A stretch of 64,000 nucleotides of DNA from Geothrix sp. (lineage in GTDB: Bacteria > Acidobacteriota > Holophagae > Holophagales > Holophagaceae), in contig JAVBYJ010000014.1 in assembly GCA_030824075.1 (NCBI GenBank), positions 56,009-120,008 on the forward strand, read 5' to 3'. Positions 7,790 through 14,221 of this stretch are shown piece after piece (position 1 is the first letter of the stretch; each line of letters opens with the position of its first letter). Under the pieces are notes generated by a model. That model saw only the letters and a list, made by a program, of their open reading frames with translations, made no database searches and was not told where the DNA came from. The translations under genes and the position numbers were made by a program.

Positions 7790-8527
7790 ATGCTTTTCGC
7801 GTTGAGAGTCAGTGGGCTCATTTACATGCAGGCGCGATTCTATGCCCCCTGGTATGGCAGGTTCCTGAGCCCCGACCCGGGGGTGGATCAGCATTTTGAA
7901 GAGACGCAGAGCTGGAATATTTACTCGTATGTGAGAAATAATCCGACGATGCAGGTCGATCCAAACGGCGAAGAGGTAAGAGTCTATACAGAGCGGTTGG
8001 GGGGCGCTGCGCTTCTCGGCGATGTAAGACATAGCTGGACTCGCGTGAAAACCGATAGATACGACAAACTTATTGAACGCGGCGGAGATGGAAAAATCAA
8101 AATCGCTGATTGGTATGCTGGAGCCGAAAAGCGAGGGATGGGCTCCCGTGAAGTTAAAGTTGATCGACCAGCAGGTGTGGGAGAAGGGGATTACCGATTC
8201 GAAAATGGGATCTTAGCCACTGCGAAAACACTGAAGGGAAATGACGACGAGGGGCACAAGGATTCACAAAAGTCCCAGAACTCGGACGCTATGCCTCCCT
8301 ATGATAAGCAAGACGCCAATTGCAATGGCTTTACCCAGTTTCTCCTTCAAGAGAACGGCGGCAGTGCTAACTTTGGACCAATTGGACTCGTGCTAGAACT
8401 TCTAACACGGGGAGAAGTGCATTCTGCAAAAACACAGGAATATACAAAGAAGTATGAAGAGTATAAGAGGAAGGAAGCAGAAAGAAAGAAAGAGGAAGAA
8501 AAGAAGAAAGAGGACCAACCCAAGTAA
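7790..8527 (+). CDS. Orphan Rhs C-terminal tip (polymorphic toxin fragment)
   Basis: A 245-residue frame that opens directly into the RHS repeat-associated core motif (GLIYMQARFYAPWYGRFLSPDP, residues about 10-31, then YSYVRNNPTMQVDPNGEE). In full Rhs proteins this motif closes a shell of over a thousand residues and precedes a variable toxin. The shell is absent: an in-frame TAG lies at 7754. The remaining 180 residues are the tip, with NCNGF near residue 190 and a highly charged lysine/glutamate coiled tail (EEYKRKEAERKKEEEKKK). No toxin family is recognised. Low GC contrasts with its neighbours. It is probably a displaced, silent toxin cassette kept with its immunity gene, rather than a working secreted toxin. 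Confidence 0.75.
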   Translation: MLFALRVSGLIYMQARFYAPWYGRFLSPDPGVDQHFEETQSWNIYSYVRNNPTMQVDPNGEEVRVYTERLGGAALLGDVRHSWTRVKTDRYDKLIERGGDGKIKIADWYAGAEKRGMGSREVKVDRPAGVGEGDYRFENGILATAKTLKGNDDEGHKDSQKSQNSDAMPPYDKQDANCNGFTQFLLQENGGSANFGPIGLVLELLTRGEVHSAKTQEYTKKYEEYKRKEAERKKEEEKKKEDQPK

Positions 8528-8568
8528 GGTTTTCTCGTAGAAGTAGTGTGGAAAATTCGAGGGACAAT

Positions 8569-9216
8569 ATGAGAATCATGAGAGTAGCGCTTCTGTTATG
8601 CCTTTCGCTTGGCTGTTGGGCTTGGACTTGGCGTTGGTTCGCGCATTACTCGAAGGTGGATTCATATCAGGATGGACTCGTTCCATTTCAGGCGGTCATC
8701 TATGATCAGCATCAAAATAGCTATCGGAATGTGTTTACGGCTACACATTCCGGAAAGCATTTGATTGTTTTTTCTTACGCTCATGACGATAAAGGGGCTC
8801 TGAAACAAGCTGGAATTGTCCAACCAAATGCATCACTCGGGAGTGGACCTCAGTCACCCAGTTTCTCCTGGTCGATCAAGTCTGGGAAAACAGTCATCCT
8901 GGGTGGCGAAGCCAATTCTGCTCCGGTTTCAGGCACAAGAGAATGGTTACTTGGAACAATGGACCTCAAGTCTGGTGAGGTTTATACCTTTGAGGCAACC
9001 CTTCATCCCTCATTTATGCCCTTGCTAGCAAAATTGCCTGAAGTCTCTATCATGGTTGAGTCGAAATCACCCGAATTCATGATCAGTATTTATCGGCAGT
9101 ATGGGGTAATGGTAAGCATTGCCCTTACTGTGTTAGCCCTTATTGCTTCTTGGTTTACTGCGGCTCAGGTATTGAAGTTGCGACGACAATCCCGTGATTC
9201 GCACACCACTAACTGA
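8569..9216 (+). CDS. Probable immunity protein to the Rhs tip, membrane-anchored
   Basis: A 215-residue protein starting 41 bp after the Rhs tip. An N-terminal hydrophobic segment (residues about 5-22, VALLLCLSLGCWAW) and a C-terminal one (about 180-200, VSIALTVLALIASWF) flank a roughly 150-residue domain that would lie outside the cytoplasm. I chose ATG 8569 (GAGGG upstream) over the GTG at 8548. Its place right behind a toxin tip and its low GC suggest immunity; no family is recognised. A membrane location would fit protection against a toxin acting in the periplasm or envelope. Confidence 0.55.
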   Translation: MRIMRVALLLCLSLGCWAWTWRWFAHYSKVDSYQDGLVPFQAVIYDQHQNSYRNVFTATHSGKHLIVFSYAHDDKGALKQAGIVQPNASLGSGPQSPSFSWSIKSGKTVILGGEANSAPVSGTREWLLGTMDLKSGEVYTFEATLHPSFMPLLAKLPEVSIMVESKSPEFMISIYRQYGVMVSIALTVLALIASWFTAAQVLKLRRQSRDSHTTN

Positions 9217-9312
9217 ACCCAAACCCTTCCCATGCTCACCAGAAGCGAAGTGATGCAAGCAAGCCCTAAACCAGATCTGTTTGAAGGTCCAATCGTGTAG
9301 CAGGAGACTGAA

Positions 9313-10740
9313 ATGCCGGTTCGAGCTACTAAGCACTTCAAGATCGACCGGCGACAGTTCGGGAAACTAGGAGCATTCGACCCGTGGCTGGATGTCGATT
9401 CCCCTCTATTCGTTGATCCCACGCTTCTGGAAGCCTGCACCATCCCTGAATTTGTTGGCAGCCGGGACCTTGTTCTAGCCCATTACGACAAGATCTTCCG
9501 GCTGCTACTCCTTGCGAAACCGGGAAGTCGCCTCTGGAGTGAAGCTGTCCGGTTGGTTGCATTTCACGAGATGCCGGGTCTTGCGCTTGGGTATTCCTCG
9601 GCTTCTACACAAGGCGGGGGAATTGGTGCTGACCTAGCTGCCTCGATTGTTGCCACGGCAAAAGAGATCATCGATGCCGGGGTGGAAGACCCCATCATCT
9701 TCGAGATAGTTGGGCTATTTGAAAGGGGCATTGGACCTGATCGAATCAGCGACATGACTTGCCGCATCCTCGGAGAGAGAATCTACGCTTTCTCCGAAAG
9801 GGTGTTTGGTCAGTTTGCCCATGTTCCAAAGCGCCCATTCACATTCGGCGGTCGCACCTACTCATTGCCGGTGAACCCGTTCAAGCATCAACCGGTGCTA
9901 TTGGTCCCCTCCGGCATCCTGGATGAGTTGCCTGTCGCCGTTGATTATGATGGGATCGATACAGTTTGTTCCTTCAACGAAGCATTGAGGGACCGGTTGA
10001 ATGCGCTGCTTGGTGCTGACTGGGTTAGGAACGCAAGGAAATACAACAAGCCCGAGTTGAAGAGGTTCCTTCTCAGTCAGCCGGAGCTATTGAAGGAACT
10101 CGTAAGTAGTTATCGGAAGGTTAAGCGCAAGTCTTACGACTTCCTTCGAGATGTCCTTGGTGAGTTCCTGCTGGATGATGTCCGCGAACTTTTTGAGACC
10201 AACGCGGCTGAATTCAAAGCTCTCTTCTCATGGTCAGCCTCTCCGACTTCACCCCCACTGGATGTGGTCCTGGAAGTGTGCGAATCCGTCAAGCGGATGG
10301 TCGAAGAGAAGGAGATGTGGAAGCTGCTGTATAGGGATAGTGCCTACAAGGAACCTAAATACGAGGAGGCAGCGCAGATCCTATTCGGAGGGCTTGCCGA
10401 AGAGATCTGCAACCGTTGCAATGTTGATGCGACTAGGGAGCCTGAGACGGGGCGTGGTCCAGTTGACTTCAAATTCTCTCGTGGGGCGCGTGGGAAGGTT
10501 CTGGTTGAAACCAAGCTATCCACCAATCCTAATCTCGTTCACGCCTTCGACAAGCAGGTTCAGATCTATCAACAGGCAGCAGGCGGAGAGCACTCCATCA
10601 TCGTGGTTTTCATCGTGACTGAAGATCAGAAGCACCTAGATAAGCTCATCGCTCACTCGAACCAGAACCAAGTCCCAGGAAAGACGCCCAGCATCATCCT
10701 GATTGACGCACTTCCGAAACCCAGTGCCTCGAAAGCCTGA
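9313..10740 (+). CDS. PD-(D/E)XK nuclease-like protein, candidate defence gene
   Basis: A 475-residue soluble protein with a clear start (CAGGAGAC before ATG 9313). The C-terminal 110 residues have the look of a restriction-endonuclease fold: GRGPVDFKFSRG supplies the Asp (about 384) and VLVETKLS the E-x-K (about 397-399), followed by a strand/helix pattern ending in IIVVFIVTED. The N-terminal 370 residues (starting with a KLGAFDPWLDVDSPLFVDP motif) are not recognised. I infer a DNA-cleaving or DNA-binding role, most likely phage or plasmid defence given the neighbours. It could also be a standalone restriction enzyme; no methylase is nearby. Confidence 0.6.
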   Translation: MPVRATKHFKIDRRQFGKLGAFDPWLDVDSPLFVDPTLLEACTIPEFVGSRDLVLAHYDKIFRLLLLAKPGSRLWSEAVRLVAFHEMPGLALGYSSASTQGGGIGADLAASIVATAKEIIDAGVEDPIIFEIVGLFERGIGPDRISDMTCRILGERIYAFSERVFGQFAHVPKRPFTFGGRTYSLPVNPFKHQPVLLVPSGILDELPVAVDYDGIDTVCSFNEALRDRLNALLGADWVRNARKYNKPELKRFLLSQPELLKELVSSYRKVKRKSYDFLRDVLGEFLLDDVRELFETNAAEFKALFSWSASPTSPPLDVVLEVCESVKRMVEEKEMWKLLYRDSAYKEPKYEEAAQILFGGLAEEICNRCNVDATREPETGRGPVDFKFSRGARGKVLVETKLSTNPNLVHAFDKQVQIYQQAAGGEHSIIVVFIVTEDQKHLDKLIAHSNQNQVPGKTPSIILIDALPKPSASKA

Positions 10741-10743
10741 GCC

Positions 10744-10833
10744 ATGATCGAAGGTAAACCATTCCTGGATAACCTCTGGCACCTTCCCAGTGCTGTTCTT
10801 GGAGCCGCTGGCGTGAAGCTTGAGGCACCATGA
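10744..10833 (+). CDS. Small coupled frame (29 aa), doubtful
   Basis: ATG 10744 lies 3 nt after the nuclease stop and encodes MIEGKPFLDNLWHLPSAVL..., ending in TGA 10831-10833. That stop overlaps the next ATG (10830) as ATGA. The overlap pattern suggests translational coupling between the nuclease and the 74-residue protein. It may equally be the remnant of a longer gene. No clear ribosome site is seen. Confidence 0.3.
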   Translation: MIEGKPFLDNLWHLPSAVLGAAGVKLEAP

Positions 10834-11054
10834 AGAGCAACTTCAATATCTCTGAGACCATGGAACACGGCTTGATTCTGAAGGTCTTCGATACCGAGAT
10901 GGCTGACCGGTTGGATGATTATTTAACGGAGACTTGCTATGTCTTCTACACCCAGAGACCGACTGAGAATTGCGTAGAGTTCTTTTTCGGACAGGTGGGA
11001 TCACCGGAGAAGTTGGATGAAATCCTTAACCGATTTCTGACTGAAAAGAGTTAG
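10830..11054 (+). CDS. Small hypothetical protein (74 aa)
   Basis: An acidic 74-residue protein (MKSNFNISETMEHGLILKVF...) with predicted mixed alpha/beta structure and no membrane segment. It is linked by an ATGA overlap to the short frame behind the PD-(D/E)XK gene, so it may be a partner of that nuclease. The pattern F-F-F-G near residue 50 and the final helix (EKLDEILNRFL) look like a small ferredoxin-like fold. I recognise no family. Confidence 0.55.
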   Translation: MKSNFNISETMEHGLILKVFDTEMADRLDDYLTETCYVFYTQRPTENCVEFFFGQVGSPEKLDEILNRFLTEKS

Positions 11055-11062
11055 GTATTCTT

Positions 11063-11088
11063 ACCCCAGAAGCCAAGCCAGCCTGCAA
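11063..11088. repeat. 26-bp intergenic direct repeat, copy 1 (copy 2 at 12654-12679)
   Basis: The sequence starts ACCCCAGAAGCCAAG and ends CAGCCTGCAA. It matches 12654-12679 at 24 of 26 positions in the same orientation. Each copy lies 20-30 bp before the start of a rightward gene (11109 and 12710). It may mark shared cassette ends or a duplicated regulatory segment. Confidence 0.8.
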
Positions 11089-11108
11089 TCACTCAGTGGA
11101 GAGCCTGA

Positions 11109-11654
11109 ATGCCAACTCCCGACTCGATGCCACTCATTGCGGCTTCAGCGCAGGACTATGTCGATCATGCGCGAGTCATCAACGACCTTGCCCGCCATGC
11201 GATGGATAAGGCTCTTGCAGAGGAGCGATCAACCCTTGATATGAAGGTGTCGATTGGTCTTTCGCTTCAAGCCGCCGAGCTAGCAGGAAAGTCGATGCTT
11301 AGAAGCCTTGGCGTTCCCGTGGAGGAGATCAGAAGGCGACACCCGAGCCACAAGGTCCCACCGATCCTGGATGAAGCGGACTCGTTATTCGAGGCTGACC
11401 CCGCTGGGCGCTTTGAGGATCTGATCGGATTCCAGTGCCATACCGTGGAGATCGATGGGCAGGCATACGGAACCACCATTGGGCGATACTTGGACGATCA
11501 CTTTGCCGCAGGTCCCACGGCGATGCCACGGTCCTACTTCTATCCTGATGAGATGCAATTCTCCGGTCCTGTTCCGCCTGAGGCTCTATTGGTCATGGTG
11601 GACAAGCTGATCCAGGTTGCTTCTGAGGCAATTGTGCTAGGTGCCGCTGTATAG
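11109..11654 (+). CDS. HEPN-like domain protein
   Basis: A 181-residue, mostly helical protein. Residues 15-85 read as a HEPN-type bundle: DYVDHARVINDLARHAM, then LSLQAAELAGKSMLRSLG, then RRRHPSHKV, which provides the R-x(4-6)-H signature of HEPN ribonucleases. HEPN proteins act in toxin-antitoxin and abortive-infection systems, or bind nucleotides through a partner. No nucleotidyltransferase (MNT) partner lies next to it. The assignment rests on motif and helix pattern only and should be treated as probable. It follows copy 1 of the 26-bp repeat. Confidence 0.5.
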   Translation: MPTPDSMPLIAASAQDYVDHARVINDLARHAMDKALAEERSTLDMKVSIGLSLQAAELAGKSMLRSLGVPVEEIRRRHPSHKVPPILDEADSLFEADPAGRFEDLIGFQCHTVEIDGQAYGTTIGRYLDDHFAAGPTAMPRSYFYPDEMQFSGPVPPEALLVMVDKLIQVASEAIVLGAAV

Positions 11655-11699
11655 GGCGTGGATGATTCGCTGTTTCCTGAAGAAAGGGAGGGAGGAAGC

Positions 11700-11990
11700 A
11701 TGAAGCGAGACATGGAACTGATTCGGGCGGTCGTCCTGAAAGCTCAGGGCGGTGATTTTCACGGTGGTATTCCGGGCTACACAGATGAAGAGGTCAAATA
11801 CCATCAGGCTCTCGCTATCGAGAAGGGGCTGCTTGAAGGCAAAGTGACCTCTCGGGGAGAAAAGTGGAGAACCTCCCTCTTCTTCAAGGTTCTTCAACCT
11901 TCATCACTGATTGGATGCGACCGCGCTAGTCTCAGGGCGATATGCCAGCGGTATGAGGTTGTGAGCTTTGTGTTGGGAGTCATCGGATGA
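11700..11990 (+). CDS. DUF2513-type protein, altered C-terminus
   Basis: A 96-residue protein starting MKRDMELIRAVVLKAQ, the hallmark opening of DUF2513 (winged-helix-like phage and island proteins). The strong GGAGGGAGGAAGC before ATG 11700 sets the start; an upstream ATG at 11658 lacks one. The YTDEEVKYHQALAIEKGLLEG stretch fits the family to about residue 45. After VTSRGE the expected T-W-x-G-H-x-F-L-D continuation is missing and the last 40 residues look unrelated, as after a fusion or frameshift. Its stop overlaps a 10-codon frame (ATG 11987) that leads into the next gene. Confidence 0.6.
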   Translation: MKRDMELIRAVVLKAQGGDFHGGIPGYTDEEVKYHQALAIEKGLLEGKVTSRGEKWRTSLFFKVLQPSSLIGCDRASLRAICQRYEVVSFVLGVIG

Positions 11991-12015
11991 CCACTACCCC
12001 TCGGATTTTGAAGAA

Positions 12016-12348
12016 ATGAGCATCGAACTTCGCCCAAACACTCTGGAACAACTTGCGAAGATGATCTGTGGAGACTCGCCCTACACGGAGTTTCCTTATC
12101 GCAGCAGTTGGTATCTGACCCAATTCTTCACAAGCTTGGGACTGGGTTTAACCCATCATGGACAGACTCGATTTATCTGGGTAAAGGAGAGACTGGCTGA
12201 GTTAAACCTTCAACCTGGCACCCATGACAATCTGCCGACTGCAAGCCTTTGCAGAATCATTGAGTCATTGCTTGATGCGGATTATTTTGAGAATCCACGA
12301 GTGACCTCGATGAAGAGGTTCCAATTCGACCATGGGTTTCTACCGTAG
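12016..12348 (+). CDS. AbiJ N-terminal-domain-like protein, probably truncated
   Basis: A 110-residue protein, MSIELRPNTLEQLAKMICGD followed by SPYTEFPYRSSWYLTQFF and ending with PTASLCRIIESLLDADYF. The order (start of a helical domain, a gdn...pyr motif, then a helix with L-x-x-F-F) resembles the small N-terminal domains of AbiJ-type abortive-infection proteins, which normally precede a larger effector. No effector follows, so the gene seems cut short. The frame is linked to DUF2513 by a 10-codon frame (11987-12019) with ATGA overlaps at both ends. Family assignment is tentative. Confidence 0.45.
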   Translation: MSIELRPNTLEQLAKMICGDSPYTEFPYRSSWYLTQFFTSLGLGLTHHGQTRFIWVKERLAELNLQPGTHDNLPTASLCRIIESLLDADYFENPRVTSMKRFQFDHGFLP

Positions 12349-12629
12349 AAGGCATCATCTCCGGGTCCATCCGAGAGCAGGCGGAAGCCATAGGATGCAA
12401 CGGTTCGCTTTTCGTCCAGCATCTCCGGGCTGTGAGCCTCGATGTAGTCCCGAAACACAGTGTGCATCCGGCTCAAGGTGGAGTAGTGCGAGCGTTCATC
12501 GTGCCCGTGCAAGGAGGTGAAGCACTGGATGTGAGGGTGTGCGCCATCCTGCTTTCCCTCACCTGTCGTGGTCTCCAGGGCGAAATATCCGCCAGCCATT
12601 GCTTGACTGATCAACGGATCGCTCAACAT
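12282..12629 (-). CDS. Unknown protein on the opposite strand, possibly a gene remnant
   Basis: A 115-residue leftward frame with convincing codon use (GGC, CTG, ATC and GAG dominate), reading ...YFALETTTGEGKQDG...MHTVFRDYIEAHSPEML... and ending RGFSK. The frame stays open upstream to 12728 (GCLGYWGWAGDALDAM), where it crosses copy 2 of the 26-bp repeat, so the real start may lie higher or be lost. It overlaps the end of the AbiJ-like gene by 67 bp in convergent orientation. No family recognised. The rightward frame over the same bases has poorer codon use. Confidence 0.4.
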   Translation of the reverse strand: MLSDPLISQAMAGGYFALETTTGEGKQDGAHPHIQCFTSLHGHDERSHYSTLSRMHTVFRDYIEAHSPEMLDEKRTVASYGFRLLSDGPGDDAFYGRNPWSNWNLFIEVTRGFSK

Positions 12630-12653
12630 GGCATCGAGGGCATCCCCAGCCCA

Positions 12654-12679
12654 ACCCCAGTAGCCAAGACAGCCTGCAA
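12654..12679. repeat. 26-bp intergenic direct repeat, copy 2
   Basis: The second copy of the element at 11063-11088 (24 of 26 identical). It starts ACCCCAGTAGCCAAG and lies 30 bp before ATG 12710. Confidence 0.8.
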
Positions 12680-12709
12680 GCCCACGAGTAGCCTCCTGGA
12701 GAATTCGCG

Positions 12710-13255
12710 ATGAGCCTCTCTGAGCGAGTCAAAGCGGTCTACCTAGATCGATTGAACGAACTCATTCAGAGTGGCGAATCGATTCCGATGAAGCCGCATT
12801 CCAGGGTTACTAGCTCCAACTCCATCACAGGCGAAAAAACCTACCGACACTTCAACCTTGCAAGCTGGTCTGAGTTCGTTGAGTGGCGGACCTCATGCAT
12901 CGCTGTTCTCGACCAGGTTGTTTCTCCTGATGGCGTGGACTGCATGAAGGTCTCGACTCATGCCGATATTCGCAATGTGAAAGGCGTTTTCTACCTTGAT
13001 AAGGAACTGGGGCTCAAGATAAACAAGGCGACTGCAATCATTGATCAAAACGGTCTGTTGCCTGTCGATACCGAACTTCAGCCCCATACTTCTTATGCTC
13101 ATTACAAATTTGAACTGGAGTGCTCCGGGGAGATGGGCGAGAAAGAGACAAAGGCGCCCATTGAGATGAAGATGGAGATGGAAGTATGGGTGGACCAGAA
13201 ATTGACCATGGTGGCTCCCAAAAATCAAAAGATGGCTGTTCTGCGCAAAGATTGA
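12710..13255 (+). CDS. Hypothetical island protein (181 aa)
   Basis: A 181-residue soluble protein. Residues 1-75 (MSLSERVKAVYLDRLNELIQ...SWSEFVEWRTSCIAVL) look like a helical recognition or oligomerisation domain, of a kind seen at the N-terminus of variable island proteins. The C-terminal part contains acidic, methionine-rich strands (KMEMEVWVDQ). No catalytic motif is visible. CTGGAGAA precedes ATG 12710. It is the last intact island gene before the IS scar. Function unknown; a defence role is suggested only by context. Confidence 0.6.
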   Translation: MSLSERVKAVYLDRLNELIQSGESIPMKPHSRVTSSNSITGEKTYRHFNLASWSEFVEWRTSCIAVLDQVVSPDGVDCMKVSTHADIRNVKGVFYLDKELGLKINKATAIIDQNGLLPVDTELQPHTSYAHYKFELECSGEMGEKETKAPIEMKMEMEVWVDQKLTMVAPKNQKMAVLRKD

Positions 13256-13312
13256 ATGTCTGTCCATCCTCACCGATGGATGCAAGCGACTTGAACTGAA
13301 TACGGAGATGAA

Positions 13313-13429
13313 ATGAAGCGGTGGGTCCTGTGCCTCTTGTGCGCCTCCTTGGGTCTGTTCGCCGGGGGGATCCTCGGCCTTCCCGTCCCGTGCCGCGGAT
13401 CCATTTCCGCGAGCACCGGCTCGATGTGA
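13313..13429 (+). pseudogene. Secreted-protein gene start cut by an IS
   Basis: ATG 13313 with GGAGATG upstream begins a clear signal peptide (MKRWVLCLLCASLGLFAG). The sequence beyond about codon 18 is the reverse of an IS5-type transposase frame, and translation then stops at 13427-13429. The gene was evidently broken by the insertion; its mature part is gone from this site. Confidence 0.6.
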
Positions 13430-13464
13430 TCCCATAGTCCTGAGGGCAAAATCTCTTTGGCCAT
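13366..13464 (-). pseudogene. IS5-family transposase N-terminal fragment
   Basis: Read leftward from ATG 13464 the frame gives MAKEILPSGLWDHIEPVLAE followed by GTGRPRIP. This is the typical N-terminus of IS5-group transposases (L-x-x-x-L-W-x-x-I-x-P-L-L ... G-R-P-R). Homology ends about residue 33, where the frame enters the broken secreted-protein gene, so the rest of the IS (catalytic DDE region) has been deleted. The IS left end probably lies near 13500 (GAGGGTTTTGG at 13499-13509). It marks the join between island and core chromosome. Confidence 0.65.
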
Positions 13465-13634
13465 CCCTCTATATTCTGCATCTACAAAATTTGTACAAGA
13501 GGGTTTTGGTAGCCGTTCTTAGTGCTGCTGCTTCGGCTGCAAGGGCGTGAAGCACTGCTGCCTCGGCTGAGGGTCATGGGCTTAGTTTGGGACAGTTCCT
13601 GGGGGTCTCGCCCAGGCCCGCTGCACTGCCCATC

Positions 13635-14201
13635 CTATTTTTTACTCTTTTCGTGCGCTTTATTGTGTTTATAGGCGCCGATCAAGAGGTTGGGTCCTTG
13701 CTCGGCCATGCCGGTTTCCAGGGTTTCGGTGCCGATGTAGAACTGATGATTCAGGTAATAGAAGGGGGGTGCGCCGAGTTCGGGGAAACTGCGAATGATG
13801 GCAAAAGCCAGATGAACCAGGGCATCGGTGGCCTGGTATTGGATGATGGAAGCCCTATCCAGAAGCAAGTGGTCTTCGTGTCTGTTTGATGGGCGGGAAT
13901 AGTAAATGATTTTGCCATCGAAGGCGATATGAGATTCTTCGGTGGAAATGCTATAAATTTTGCCTTTATCTGTAACATCAAATTTAAATGCCGTGCCTTT
14001 TTTGAAAGCGGCCATCAGGCTTTGGAACTTGGGGTGACTCAGATAGGAGGCCCCGTAGTTTATTTTTTTGGCGGCGGGCCTCATTTCCCCGGGCGTCGGG
14101 CCGTACATCATGTGGTTATAGCGCATGGCCTCGAGGCGTTCCTCTGGCGTCTGCTTTTTAACCTTTTCCTTCTTGGGCGTTTTTCCAGGCGTGGCACTCA
14201 T
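13635..14201 (-). CDS. Hypothetical protein, aspS-linked
   Basis: A 188-residue basic, soluble protein. A lysine/proline-rich N-terminus (MSATPGKTPKKEKVKKQ) precedes a domain with FDVTDKGKIYSISTEESHIAF and two aromatic-rich strands (PPFYYLNHQFYIGTETL). No family recognised. I chose ATG 14201 because AAAAGGA lies just upstream; an in-frame GTG at 14216 lacks a site. It follows aspS by 20 bp on the same strand and is probably cotranscribed with it. Confidence 0.7.
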   Translation of the reverse strand: MSATPGKTPKKEKVKKQTPEERLEAMRYNHMMYGPTPGEMRPAAKKINYGASYLSHPKFQSLMAAFKKGTAFKFDVTDKGKIYSISTEESHIAFDGKIIYYSRPSNRHEDHLLLDRASIIQYQATDALVHLAFAIIRSFPELGAPPFYYLNHQFYIGTETLETGMAEQGPNLLIGAYKHNKAHEKSKK

Positions 14202-14221
14202 GGGGTTCCTTTTCACAAAGA

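Larger units (their letters stand above)
1..13510. mobile_element. Genomic island (right part; left end outside window)
   Basis: This stretch has visibly lower and more variable GC than the rest of the window. It carries two site-specific recombinases, a primase-like protein, a toxin-antitoxin locus, an orphan Rhs tip, several small defence-like genes and an IS scar at its right side. From about 13.6 kb onward the genes are housekeeping, with uniformly high-GC codon use. The right boundary is set by the IS5-type transposase fragment near 13.37-13.51 kb. No conjugation genes or clear attachment sites are seen inside the window, so the class of element (integrative element, plasmid-derived island or composite) is not decided. 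Confidence 0.6.

Noticed and set aside
9200..13300. Integron cassette array with attC sites
   Set aside because: No paired RYYYAAC/GTTRRRY boxes flank the genes and no integron integrase is present; the 26-bp repeats do not have attC form.
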